From Papaver somniferum (Eukaryota > Streptophyta > Magnoliopsida > Ranunculales > Papaveraceae), in contig NC_039368.1 of NCBI RefSeq assembly GCF_003573695.1, forward strand, positions 78,072,374 to 78,136,373: a stretch of DNA of 64,000 nucleotides, written 5' to 3'. Made by a program: the position numbers and the translations under genes. The notes beneath the pieces were generated by a model. That model was not told the DNA's origin. It saw nothing but the letters and a program-made list of their open reading frames with translations, and searched no databases. Below, one piece after another: positions 40,180 through 52,344 of this stretch. Position 1 is the stretch's first letter, and each line of letters starts with the position of its first letter.

Positions 40180-43100
40180 ATGGGTGCCCCGCAAAATTAC
40201 AGTAGACCCTCATTTTTCAAGGTGATGATAGGAGATTTTGGAAAAAGGCTTGTAAGTTGCTCATCTATTTTCATTTTTTTTTACTGATTATTAATTTTTT
40301 TTTAAATGTGTTTGTTTCATTTTTATTTATTTACTATTTAATGAAATATAAACCTAAAAGAAAAAAAAAAGTAAAAGAAGTGAAACACTGTTCTGATCTC
40401 TCATTATTTATTAAGGAAAATTTATTTCTTTGAAGATGGTGAGGGTTAGACGAAGAATAATGATTTACTTGAACAGTTGTGTTAATTGTTGATTAAATAC
40501 CTGAATTCGTGTATGTTTATGACTCAACTATGCAGAAGGTGCCAGTAAATTTCATCAGGAACTTTAACGGGATGATACCCTATGATTCGATACTTCGAAG
40601 TCCATCAGGATGTTGGAATGTGAAGGTTAGAGAAGAAAAAGATGGTGGTTTGTCTTTCTGGAAAGGGTGGCCTGATTTTGCTGAAGCACATTGTTTACAG
40701 GCGGGGGATTTTGTTACTATGAAGTATATTGGCAATTCACAGTTTGTTGTTACGTTGTATGGTAATAATGGATGCGAAAAGGTATCGTCTCCTACGGGCA
40801 GCAATGGCGTAAAATCGATTCCCTCAAGGAAGAGGAAAGAATGTGGAGAAACAAGTAAGAGGCAATTCACTAATTCTGGTTCCGGGTTTGATCAGCATAA
40901 GTATCATGCAGGCGATACTGGAGGAGATTCGCTTAGTTCTGGCAAAAAGAAATGTGAGTTATTATTGCAATAGTATATGCATATTCGTCTCGCTGTAACT
41001 GTTTATAGGCTCAGGTGATTAGCATAATCCTATCTAACTATGTTTCCTATGTGTATTGTGTAGGTGAGTTGTTTAAATGCGATGCACGAAAGAGAAAAGC
41101 AACTGTCATTGAGGGAAGGACAGGGGCTAATCAAACAGAGTGTTCGCTCGCGTAAAGGGAAACCGTGTTTTTATTTTTTTTGGACAGAGAATAAGAAATA
41201 TCAAATGGTGAGATTTCTTGTATCATTTTTCTGATGCTGCAACTAACTGAATGACAATGTTGTTCATCATGGTGTTAATGTAATTTCTTATAGTTAGTAA
41301 TCTATGAATTCTACTGCAATCGAGTTTTATTGTATATATGATGGTTTGTCTCCTGCAGGAGATTCCTAAAAAGGTAGTAAGAAAAATAGGAAGGACACTG
41401 TCAGATATTGTTGCTCTGAAAAGCGCTAATGGTAGACTTTGGAATGTGGAATTGAAGAGATCTGGAGGCAAGGTTTGGTTTTACAAAGGTTGGAAGGAAT
41501 TCAGGAATATCACTCTTTAAAGGATGGTTATGTTTTGGGAATCATTTACAATGGGAATTCACAATTCTGTGTGCGTATTACCAATTTTATATATGGTTCT
41601 GAAAAGCAAGGAGATCCTAATCCTAAGAAAAGGTGCCGGTTGAGCAAAAGGGTATAAGATGATGACGTTATATGGTTGGACTCACCTCCATCTCGAACTC
41701 ATGTTGAAAGTACGACAAATGAGGAAATAGCGCAGTTGTCAGTTCCTCCTGGTCTCGATACACCCATGCAACTCAACAAAAATAAGGGTATAACGTCTTT
41801 GGTTACGGATGAAACCAGGGAAACGTGTTTAGGAAATGAAAGAACTCAACGTCTACCAGTCGTTACAGAAGAAGAGAGTAAAGACAAGTCCAATTCACCC
41901 GAGGCCTCAAAACTTTTCTATAAATTATCAAGGAGAACCGCCAATGAAGAAGTGGCTCAAGTAACCAAGTTATTTAAGCGTCAGACTCGATCTCCTTTCT
42001 TTGCAGTTTGTGTTCGAGATACCTGTCTAACTGGTGGATATCTGGTGACAGATCTTGACCTAAAAACTTCACTCTTTAATATAATCATTTTTCTCTTTTT
42101 GGTCTGGAAAAGGAATTTTATATGCTAAGCTAACAAGTATGCATAAGTTTCATACAAACATCAGGTGAATGATCCCAAGTTTTGGGATATCTACAATGCA
42201 CAACATAGATAGAGTCCCAGGTTTGTTATAGTATTGAGAACAAGTTTACGATACAAGATGGGGTTCTAAAATTCCCATTTTACACTAGTAAGATCTGCTG
42301 TGCTGGTGGCCTTGATAGTTGCTGCATTAGGTCCACAAGAAATGACATTATCTAGATATAACTCTGCTGCCATCTGCTAAAATCCCTAATTAGTAACACA
42401 AGTTGCAGTTCTATCTTGTTGCGCTTCGACTTTGGCTTGAGATTTATGTACCAATGAATATTCTGCACTGCAAAAACAATTTACTTTTTTGGATTTTAGA
42501 ACTTGCTTTCCTGAATACATTGTTGCACCTACTCTTTTGAATATCCCAGAGTTGTAGCAGCCTTTTAAATATTGTTTATTCTCTGCTTCCTTTGTTTTTG
42601 TTTTTGTTTTGATAGGGTTACTTGAATGAAACCATGAGAATATCCAACCTCGAACAATAACAAACTGTTGTGTCGTGGTCTTATCTGTAAATCAGTAGCA
42701 AACTCAATAGCTCGAGCCTACACTTAACCAACTAATAGGGTTTGATTCTCGAACTCTGTAAGACACATAGGACATAGTTTGGTCTCTGTTTAGATTTGTT
42801 TTGCAAAGTTTCCTCTTACCGGAAGAACATCATCTATACACAAAGATTCCCCATTTTGTGTTGGTCTCTACCGGATTTTTCTTCACACTTCACAGTATTT
42901 CCAGTAATCATTAGATTAGTTGATGAGGTCTACCACAGTTCTGTATTGATATCAACGTATTCTGAGGTTCGGGTCTATCTGAAATTCAAATATTTTTCCA
43001 TATGTCAGCTTTCTTTTCATTTGTTTTTCTCGCTATACTGTTGCTTCACTACCCGAAGCCCTATTGTTCAAACAAAAACTAGCTTAACCACGTACCACCG

Positions 43101-43446
43101 CATACTTTTTGCATGATTCGTTCAATTAATTTGCCATGTGTTTTCTGGTGTACCCTATAAATAAAAAAAATTCCTTCTTGTGCAGCATGTTCCTTGCGGC
43201 TTTGCCAAGGAACATCCACGGAAGAAGGCCAAAGCTATCATGGTTCGAAATTCAGAGGATAAAGTGTGGACCTTTGGCTACTTTATAAAGGTAATGTAAC
43301 ACATATCCTCTGGTTGGACTTCTCTTAGACGAGATTTAGGTCGGACAGAAGGCGATATTTGTGTTTTTGAGCTGCTTAAAGAAAAGGATATAGAAATGAG
43401 AGTTTCTGTTTTAAGGGAGATAGACAATCTGCTCACCAGGATTTGA
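40180..43446 (+). pseudogene. REM-2 B3-domain pseudogene, block C copy
   Basis: Same five-exon plan and the same shared lesions as the A and B copies: the exon 3 stop, the loss in the second B3 domain, the stop after LSKRV and the exon 5 frameshift. Exon 2 keeps the intact reading seen in A. Small private indels occur near 40,970 and 43,288. Confidence 0.88.
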
Positions 43447-44321
43447 TCGGGGTTCAAAAGTGCATCTGACTGCATATGAGTGCATTTGATCAAAACTATC
43501 TAAACTCTTAGTGATGGCTGTAACTTCTGACTATACTCATAGCTTTGTCATATTTTTACTGCCTTTACTTAAGGTGAATTTACTTCTACTTTGCTCTAGT
43601 TCTCTATGGTCTTTCATCTCACACCTCGTGTCTGGACTAATTCCTAAATCTAGTAACCTGTTTGATTTAGTCCTATCCTTGATTTAATTCATTTTATCCT
43701 TTCCCTTGCAGTGTGTTTTTATATTCTGTCCTGAATTTAGTTCTCCTGAATATTTTGTGTGATTTTTCTCAAGTCTGTTCTTTCTTTGTGCTAATTTCTC
43801 TGTTTCTCTAGGCCCATCACACTGGTTTCTATTTGGGCCCTGGTCACGGTTTAGGTCTTTCTTCCGTTGGACATTCCAAATATGAAAATATTAGTTTTGA
43901 ATGTCCAGGTCATTGGACCCCTGTTACTCGTGATCCCTTAAATTACCTGCGACAATACCACAAACTAGATATTGTAATCTTGTACGACATCTGGTAGCCC
44001 AAATTCACAAGAGGTTCTCACATATATATATGCCAACCAACAGAAAATTTGCCTCCACTAAAATGGTCAATCTGTACATAAGTACCAATGAGAACCTAAC
44101 ACCAGCAAAAAAATCTAGGAACTCCTCTCTTCTATATAAAAACAGGAAGGAGAATTTCGAACCACTTCTCCAAAAATATTATAATACTTTACAAGGTTGG
44201 AAATCAAAGTTGTTATGTTAGGGAGGCATTCTTCGAGCTTATCCAACATATCAGATGCAAATGTTGGATAAATTAGATAAAATTCAGAAAAAAAATTGGT
44301 GGAAAAAAGATGAGTCAAAAG

Positions 44322-45288
44322 TAAGGGTGCACACGGTACGGTTCGGCTACCTGTACCTTCCTAGTCTCGGTTCCAAAATTTTGGACCGGTACATGTACCA
44401 TGTACCTCGGTTCCGGTACCATTCGGTACACGTACGGTACCAGACACGGTTCCGGTACCAGTCGGTACCTGTTCCACAAACTAAATTTTTTTCTGTTAGA
44501 ATCAGCCATCAATGTCAACATAGCAGACACCATAGCAATGAAACCCGAAAAGGGAAATTCCCCCATGGGTTTTCTTTCAAACAAGGAGAAGACAAATCTT
44601 CAAAAGCATCGGGTAAGATATGAATGAAACCCGTAGCTAAGATGACACCAGCAGCAAACGATGTAACATAGAAAAATAAATTACTATCTGGATGTAAAGT
44701 TGGAATGCTTCGTCCTAAAATTGGAAGACATACACAAATTGCACTAGCAGTAAGAATGGCGGCAATAGATATGAATTTGAGTTGAAGTGCTTGGTTTTTG
44801 TTAACACCTTCTTCATCTTCTGGTTCGCATGTGCACTCAGCAAAGACAGGAACTGGGTAATGGAGAAACTGAACTAGAACTACTAGCCATATTAGTAGAA
44901 CTCAATTATATGAATTCTTCTTCATATTGATTAGAAAAATAAAAGAACGAGAAGTATATTGAAAAGAGAAGAGGCTGCTGATTGATTCTACTGAGAAACA
45001 ACATAGGGGGAAACACTTCTGATTCTAAACCCTAACCTAATTTCTATATATACTAAAAATCTTCCACCGTCAGGTTATATCTAAATCTAATAATCAATAT
45101 TAATGGGTACAATCGGTACGGGACAGCACGGGATATTGTTAGGACCGAGTACTTGTACCTCCCTATCCTCGGTTCCTCTTTTTCCGACCGGTACCTGTAC
45201 CCCGTTCCTCGGTTCGGTACAAAACCAGGTACAGTTCCACCTTTTCCGGCACGGTCCGATAATTCGGCTCGGTTCCTGTGCACCCTTA
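44322..45288. mobile_element. Non-autonomous hAT element carrying a ZIP gene fragment
   Basis: 967 bp with 12-bp perfect terminal inverted repeats (TAAGGGTGCACA) and an exact 8-bp target duplication GTCAAAAG at 44314-44321 and 45289-45296, diagnostic of hAT transposons. The subterminal zones are rich in GGTACC and CGGTTC motifs, typical transposase-binding clutter. The interior is not transposase. It carries captured host sequence (see the ZIP entry). The element sits inside the LINE and is absent from blocks A and B. Confidence 0.88.
44500..44925 (-). pseudogene. Captured first exon of a ZIP-family metal transporter
   Basis: On the minus strand an ATG at 44923-44925 opens a ZIP-like N-terminus: a hydrophobic signal segment (VLLIWLVVLVQFLHYPVPVF), a cysteine-rich stretch AECTCEPEDEE, first helix LKFISIAAILTASAICVCLP, second helix FAAGVILATGFIHILPDAFE, the SSPCLKENPWGNFPF loop, and the start of helix 3. 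This order matches plant ZIP/IRT zinc and iron transporters. Homology stops near 44,500, where the first exon of these genes ends, so the histidine-rich loop and C-terminal helices are missing. Lesions: TGA at codon 8 and one frameshift after the NFPF block. Upstream (about 44,926-45,055) lies a CT-rich leader and a TATATATAG box on the same strand, so promoter and 5' UTR may have been captured too. Confidence 0.8.
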
Positions 45289-46942
45289 GTCAAAAGGTAA
45301 AGGTGGTTATATAAAGGCGTGGAGAAGGCATGTGCAAGCCAAAAACACAAGGGGGATCGGGAATTAAAAATCCTCATTATTTCAATATAGCCCTTTTAAC
45401 AAAACTAGCTAGCACATTAATGATGGAAAAAGTTCAGCTATGGGTTAAACTCCTTGAAGCGAAATACTTTTATAATTCCAATCTTTTCGTTCCTAAGAAA
45501 TTATGAGCTATCATGGATTTGGACAAGCATTCAGAAAAGTTTAAATATTATTAAAGGCAATTATATTTGGCAAGTGAAAAATGGAGCTAATACGAAGACA
45601 TGGGAGGACAACTGGATTCCCAACATGGACATGATAAATAAACCAAGAGGCAGAGATGATAATTTTCCACAAAAAGTTCAAGAGTTATTAAATAATGAAG
45701 GATATTGGGACACGGAAAAGCTAGATGATTTGTTCTCTTAAGAAATAAAAGAAAAAATTCTAGTTATTACCCCAAATAAAGAAGATGGAGACAGGATAAG
45801 ATGGGCTCACCACCAATCGGGAGATTTCTCAGCAAAAAATATTTATAACTTTCTCATTGATCGCAATTCTAATAATGAGAATGATATAGATTTCTCGTGG
45901 AAAAACTATGGAAGATGCAGACTCTACCTCAGATCAGACTGTTTATTTGGAAATTAATTCAGAAAGCTTTACCGACCTTGAATAGATTAGCGGCTCATAA
46001 CCCAGAGGCCAGAGGTTTCCCCAGAGTGTCAATGGTGCAATAACCAAGCTATGGAAACGGAAAATCATCTATTTATAACTTGCCTTTTTGCCAGAGTAGT
46101 TTGGTTCGGTTGCTCCTTAGACACAGTCAATTCTCGGATTCACACAAATACAATTAGCAAGTGGGTTAAATTATTGATATCTGATCAAAACTTCTCGTAA
46201 TTTAGGGAACAAATTGCAATCATTATTTGGTTCATATGGAAATATAGATGCGAGGTAGTCTTCAGAAAAACCGTTCCGGATCCCTCCTCATTAATTCAAC
46301 AGATAAAATATTTCATCCAGTCTTTAATTATCAAGGAAGCGACCAAATCTCATGGCATCCAATAAACGAAGATTCTCAAACACGGGTGGAACAACATCGG
46401 GTCGGATTGGATAATATTCATTGATGCGTCCTATAGAAAATAAAATCTATCCACGGGATATGCCTTCATTCTGTACACGGTAGACCAAGAAGCTTTCCTA
46501 CATATTTCAACTGGCTCTGATTGGGCTTCCTCGGAGTTACATGTAGAAGCAAAAGCTCTTTTATATGCTTTAAATTTGCTAGAAAATAATATTCTTTCTA
46601 GCGTCTGTATAGTCAAAGACTGTAAACCCATACTGTATTCTATCACCAAAAAAGTTAAAGATGCTTCATGGATTGCAGAGAATACTATTAAAGAAGCAAT
46701 TTCTTTGTTGGATAAACTTCCTCAACCGCAGGTAAAATTTATAAACAGAGATTACAATGCTGCAACAGACTCAATTACAAAAGAAGCAAAGATCAAAAGA
46801 CTTCATCATATGTTAACACACTTGTGTCAACGAGTGCGAACATAAAGTATTACTTCTAATATTTTCGATGAAAATGAAATTGTAAATCTTCTGTATTACA
46901 TTGCTTGATTTAATATATTAACCTTTTGCATAAAAAAAAAGA

Positions 46943-47051
46943 ACACCGGAAAAAAAGCATACAACTACAGATTAAAATAAACATGATAGGAAATCATGCG
47001 ACGCATTGTTAGAAAGGCTTTTTGGATTTTTTTAGGATCAAATAATGAGTG
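46943..47051. other. Residual REM 3'-flank segment between two insertions
   Basis: This segment resembles 59,795-59,880 downstream of REM-3 (shared 'actacaRattaaaa', 'gaggaaatcatg'-like and 'ttttttggatt' blocks). It is probably old flanking DNA left between the LINE and the solo LTR. Confidence 0.45.
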
Positions 47052-49420
47052 TGTTAGAGCATTGCTCGGTCGAACTCGCATGAGTTTCTATCTCAAGCAT
47101 GTTTGTCAATGTTAGTGAAAATATAAGTCTTGATTTCTAGTCTATTATAGCTAAGTCTCGGACTAGGATAGAAAGTGGAGTTGAGCTCAAGGAATTCATG
47201 ACGATTCATCATACAAGTAGAAGAACTACTCAAGGAACCGGTGGAACTTCTCTACAAAAAGGTATGTGAAGACTTGAAATTATCTATCACTCAAAACTCT
47301 ATCTACTATATCTCCTACTCTTTGAGACAAGAAGTCGTATGCTATATATATAGACTTGGATTATACACATTCGGTATTTCGATCTGAGTATACCTCGCCT
47401 ATCTATATCTCGAAATATGTGTTGGTAAGCTTTTCACTTCGATCAAGTTTATCTTTACCATGTGACGAAAGTCATGATATGTTTCAATCATCTTGAAAAT
47501 TTCTTTGACGAGAAATGGTGTAACAACTATATAACGTCCTCTAAGAATGTTTCAATGATTGAAATGAGAGTTTAGATTACATAACCAATGGTGGACATAA
47601 GCATTGTTGTGGAAACACATTTATCTATAAGTCCTATTCATTGAACCAAAGTTTGCGAACTTTGTTGATCAAGAGAACCGGAAGAATGGTGTGAGCCAAG
47701 TCCGCGAACTTAGTCCGCGAAACCGGCGAAGTTCTCATACCCGAGAATTTCTACTGGAGTTTGTAAACTCTGCCTGGTAACTTAAGTCCGTGAACCTAGT
47801 CTGCGAACTTGAGAAGGTTATATATCTGAAGATGATTTTTGAACTTAAACTTAAAAAGACTAAGGAATGCAGTTTGCAAACCGTGGCTATAAAAGTTCAT
47901 GAACCGATTCAAGTGAATCAAATCATCTTTTCTTCAATTGTGTCTTGTGTAGTACATAAGATTTCCTTGCAATTGAACAACTCTCTAACTAGTTCATTTG
48001 AAGTCATTTGAACTAGTTATGGTGAAGAAGAACATGGTTGATATGAAATACTCATATGGCCAACTTTTTGGTTAACTATTGTTTAACCAATAAGTACATA
48101 CGTTTGGGTACGGTTAACAAACCTAGAATCATGCATTACCAAGTGTGTGTAACAAGCTAAGTTTTCGATCTAACGGTTGAGAAATATTAGCTTGAATCTA
48201 AATCAGCTTTTCATCTAACGGTGAATATTGAATGCTTTGTTGCTAAGCTAACATTGATTGCAACCCCTGATTTGAAAGACTATATAAAGGAGACATCTAG
48301 TATTGTGCAAAACTAATCCCCGCACCTTACGTGTAATACTAGTTTGCGTGCTAGAGTCGATTCTACTTTAACCTTTGGTTTTCTTCTTCTAAAACCAGGT
48401 TAACGACTTAAAGACTTCATTGGGATTGTGAAGTCAGACCGATACTACTTTTATCATAGTTTTGTGATCTGATCTTGCATCTTCTATCGTACGAGTACAA
48501 TCAAATTGATTGGCTTGAGATTGATATCTCCGATAGGCAAGATATAAAAAGTAATCACAAACATATTCGTCTCATTGTTTGTGATTCCGCAACATCTTGT
48601 TTCGCTACCATGTGATTAAGATTGTTGTGAGGTGATTGATAACTCTAGGCTGTTCTTTGGGAATATAAGACCGGATTATCAATTGGTTCCTATTCACCTT
48701 GATTATTATCAAAAGACGGAACAAAACCTTTAGCGTTTATCTGTGGGAGACATATTGATCCTTTGATAGGATTTTCTGTGTGAGACAGATTTGTTTATTG
48801 TCAAATCCTGCGATTTTGGGTCGTAGAAACTCTTAGTTGTGGGTGAGATCAACTAAGGGAATCAAGTGCGCAGTATCCTGCTGGGATCAGAGGCGTAGGA
48901 GCATAACTGTACCTTGGATCAGTGGGAGATTGATTGGGGTTCAACTACAGTCCAGTCCGAAGTTAGCTTGGAGTAGGCTAGTGTCCGTAGCGGCTTAATA
49001 CAGTGTGTGTTCAATCTGGACTAGGTCCCGGGGTTTTTCTGCATTTGCGGTTTCCTCGTTAACAAAATTTCTGGTGTATGTGTTATTTAAATTTCCGAAT
49101 TATATTATTTTATCTTTATAATTGAAATAATACAGGTTGTGCGTTTAGATCATCAATTAGAATAATCCAACCTTTTGTTGTTGATTGTCATTGATTGATC
49201 CTTGGATATTGGTCTTTGGTACCATCCAAGTTATTCCTTGTATTTGATTAGAACTCGCAGTTCTTGCTTGAGTAAATCAAATCAAGAAGAGAGATATAAA
49301 CTCGTTGATATACTTTTAATTGATTGAGTCTTGTTGATTCTCTTACAAGTATATTTGAGTTTGTCCATACAGATTGCTAAGCAAAATATTGGGGGATGTT
49401 GTTAGACCCCCGCTTTTTTA
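47052..49420 (+). mobile_element. Solo LTR, 2369 bp
   Basis: Starts TGTTAGAGCATTG and ends CCCCCGCTTTTTTA, flanked by an exact 5-bp duplication GAGTG (47047-47051 and 49421-49425). No primer-binding site, coding region or second LTR lies next to it, so it is most likely a solo LTR left by LTR-LTR recombination. A diverged, truncated relative lies at 5,884-6,990. Short open frames inside are not genes. Confidence 0.85.
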
Positions 49421-49781
49421 GAGTGGTTTGAAAGGATCAACATCTTCTTTTTTTTTCTTATGAGTAGGTTTCACTATAATTTTGTACAATTTGTGGTTTT
49501 TATATATGATTCTGAAAATCAAGGAGATCCTAATCCTAAGAAAATGTGTCGGTTGAGCAAATGGGTAGAAGATGATGATGTATTGACGTGATATAGTTGG
49601 ACTCACCTCCATCTCTAAATCATGTTCAGTTCCTCCTGGTCTCGATACACGCATGCAACTCAACCAAAATAAGCGTACGACGTCTTTGGTTCCGAATGAA
49701 ACCAGGTCACCGTGTTTAGGAAAAAAAAGAATCACGTCAGGTGAACGTCTCCCGGTTGTTAAAGAAGAAAAGAGTGAAGAC

Positions 49782-50169
49782 TGTTGGAAGTTAAACCAAG
49801 ATATGGTGATTTGGTTCGTGGATCAATATATGATGTTGATCCAGTCCAAGTGGATCAACTGCTGCAGTCGACGCAGTCAAGTTGGATCAACATACGATGT
49901 TGACACACTGTGCGATATTTGAAAGTTGGAGATAACTTGAGAAACAAGTTGTGTCGTTTGTTGTATTTAGAGTTTTACTATATTTAGAGTTTCTAGAAGT
50001 GTGCTTTATTTAGAGTTTGATTTTATTAGGAAAGTACTTTGAGTGATCATCAAGTTTGTGAGACTATAAGTAGGTTATTGAGCCATAATAATTGTACACC
50101 AAATTTGATTATAAATGTAGTCGTTTATGCTTTCGTGTTGTGGTCTCCTCTCTCTTGCTCGACCCTACA
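49782..50169 (+). repeat. 5' LTR of the outer element
   Basis: 388 bp, close to the 3' LTR but with several substitutions and indels. It contains a diverged copy of the U3 palindrome at 49820-49842. Confidence 0.87.
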
Positions 50170-50171
50170 TT

Positions 50172-50183
50172 TGGTATCAGAGC
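50172..50183 (+). other. Primer-binding site of the outer element
   Basis: TGGTATCAGAGC, two bases after the 5' LTR; complementary to the 3' end of initiator tRNA-Met. Confidence 0.85.
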
Positions 50184-51428
50184 AAGGTGAGACGAAGGGA
50201 GAGGAGAAGGAGAAAGTGTTAGAGAAGTTTTTGCATCGTTTTTTCGTTTTAGGGTTTGAGAGGAAGTTCTTTAAAAACTGTGAGAAGTTTGAAGGTGTTG
50301 GCAGTGGTGACGAGAAGAAGGTGTAGTTTGAAGTCTTGTGCTGCTTTTGAAGAGTTTTTTGGCTGGGAAAGTGTGTTTTTGATCAAGGATTGAGAGTTAT
50401 TATAATACAAGCAAAAGAAAAAGAGGTTATGGCCGTGAAAAATAGCTAACAGGGAGACTCAAGTATTGGCTTGCTGTTATGTTGCTGCCATTGATGTTGC
50501 TGAGAAGAGTAGGAAGCAAAGGTGGTCATAAAGGACAAGATGGAGTTGATTAGGTTTTGTTCGTGAGGGTTTGGAGAAAAGATGGACATGAAACAAGGTC
50601 GAGATTATAAAGGTCTATTTCTGCTGTGAAGAAGATTATAAGCTCGTTCTTGAGCTGAGATAGAGGAAAAATTAGTGTTTGAAATAAAATCAGCGATGCA
50701 ACAAGGTGATGCTGATTTGTTTCTTGCGAGAGTCTGAGAAAGAAGGAAAAGAGCATCATCTGAGATGATCCTCAGAAGACGAAACTGAGTTGAATTGTGG
50801 GTGAGTTGGACAGAAGTTACGGCTTCGGTTTAAGGAAACTGAGATAAACTCTTTGGTTTTATCTCGAGAAATTTAGTTGCAAAAAGAACTGAACGAGATG
50901 TTGCTGCCATCAGTTATTGATTACAAGCAGAGATGTAGCTAATATTCATGGGTTGATCATTGTGATGTTAATTTGGCATATTGTGGAACTTGGTGGAGTT
51001 GAAGCTCGAAAATCCTGTGGCAGAGTTGAATGGAAAGAGTGGTTCCTGCTCGTGAGATCAAAGAGTTACGAGTAATGATGAATAGATATTGCCAGAGAAT
51101 AATGCAGTCAAGCTTTAATTGTCATACTGACTGACGACGATGATTGACGATGGAACTGAGCTGCTGTTTTTGATTTTTAATGGGTGAAGTTGTGATACGA
51201 ACGTGTTCTGTGGATAGTTCACAGTGGTAACGAGTTTTGTTAACTGGTAATTGGTTCTCGGTGATGGAAGATCAAGCTGTGATGGGTCAGAAGAGGTTTC
51301 AAAGTGGTTGCTTATCTACACCAGAACTAGAATCCTGATGCCGTGAAGATCTGAAGAGTCATGTGCGAATATATAAAAGATCGGGATTAAAAAGAGAAGA
51401 AGTTTTAAGAGTTTTGTGAAGCTCGTTT
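50184..51428 (+). other. Interior of the outer element, left part, non-coding
   Basis: Purine-rich DNA with only short open frames and no retroviral-like domain. Confidence 0.7.
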
Positions 51429-51657
51429 TGAAGAAATCAAAGTTTGGAGACAGTGTTTATGGTTTTTCAACAGTGAATATTTTGTTTATTCTCATTGATA
51501 TATATAGTGAAGTTTACAACAAAATAGGTTACAACAAATAGAGATATTCTAGGAAAGAACTATATTTACGTAAGACTAAATTTAGGAAAGACCTAGTAAA
51601 TTGGGAAACCTAGTAGACTAAGGAAATATAAGTAACAAGAATATATTTTCTCCAACA
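51429..51657 (-). repeat. 3' LTR of the Copia element
   Basis: Ends are TGTTGG and CTTCA on the element strand. Adjoins the polypurine tract at about 51,658-51,672. Confidence 0.93.
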
Positions 51658-51664
51658 CCCCCCC

Positions 51665-52344
51665 TCAAGTTGGAGGAGTCGATCCAGAACGAATACCCAA
51701 CTTGCTAACCAAATGCTGAAACTGCTTGACACCTAAAGGTTTTGTGAATAAATCTGCAAGCTGTTCAGAAGACGGTAGATGTTGTGGTTTGATTAAGCCG
51801 TTGAGTAGTTTCTCCCGTACGAAATAACAATCAATTTCGATATGCTTCGTCCTCTCGTGAAATACTGGATTTTGAGCAATGTGAATAGCTGCCTGACTGT
51901 CACAGGAAACAACTATTGGAAGAATACAAGGAATTCGGAAATCCTGAAACAAATAACGAAGCCATTGTAGTTCTGCAGTTAAATGTGCAAGAGCACGATA
52001 TTCAGCCTCAGCCGAAGAGCGAGCAACTGTGGGTTGCTTTTTTAGATTTCCAGGAAACTGGGCTAGAACCTATAGTAACAAGGTATCCAGTAGTGGATCG
52101 GCGGGTCATCGGGCAGCCTGCCCAATCAGAGTCGGTATATCCTTTGAGTATCAAAGGAGTGGAAGAGGCCAGAAAAATTCCATGACCAATAGTACCTTTA
52201 AGGTAACGTAAAACATGATTAGCAGCATCCAGATGTGAAGAATGAGGACGTTGCATAAATTGGCTTAAATAATTCACTGCATAAGTGATATCTGGTCGTG
52301 TGACTGTAAGGTATAAAAGTCGACCAATTAAGCGCCGATAAATA
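51665..52344 (-). pseudogene. Copia RT end and RNase H, frameshifted
   Basis: Continuation of pol in two other frames: 52,008-52,344 (LSQFMQRPHSSHLDAANHVL, YTDSDWAGCPMTRRSTTG) and 51,665-51,952 (SCDSQAAIHIAQNPVFHERT, then KHIEIDCYFVREKL). The break between them falls at a run of six T on the plus strand near 52,040. Ends beside the purine tract. Confidence 0.85.

Larger units (their letters stand above)
34858..44308. repeat. Tandem block C (9451 bp), third of three
   Basis: Near-identical to A and B. At its right end the LINE continues (GGAAAAAAGATGAGTC) instead of jumping back to pectate lyase intron 4, so this end keeps the ancestral right flank. Confidence 0.95.
43882..46942 (+). mobile_element. 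LINE with preserved 3' part, split by a hAT element
   Basis: The block C LINE start (43,882-44,321) continues after the hAT insertion at 45,297. Family landmarks follow in order: GGSGIKNPHYFNIALLTKLA (about 45,350-45,410), WQVKNGANTKTWEDNWIP (about 45,570-45,620), a zf-RVT region (LFIWKLIQKALPTLNRL, then CNNQAMETENHLFITC) and a C-terminal RNase H-like domain (IIFIDASY, ELHVEAKALLYALNLLE, FINRDYNAATDSITKEAK) to about 46,845. It ends in a short A-run near 46,933-46,941. Frameshifts and the missing endonuclease-RT core make it inactive. Confidence 0.85.

Noticed and set aside
42796..43116. 106-codon plus-strand frame present only in block C
   Set aside because: It lies in REM-2 intron 4 and arises from a 2-nt difference from blocks A and B; hydrophobic low-complexity content.
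44255..44627. Open frames rich in Tyr/Arg/Val across the hAT left end, and similar ones at 45,053-45,377
   Set aside because: They are translations of the repetitive GGTACC/CGGTTC subterminal region, not proteins.
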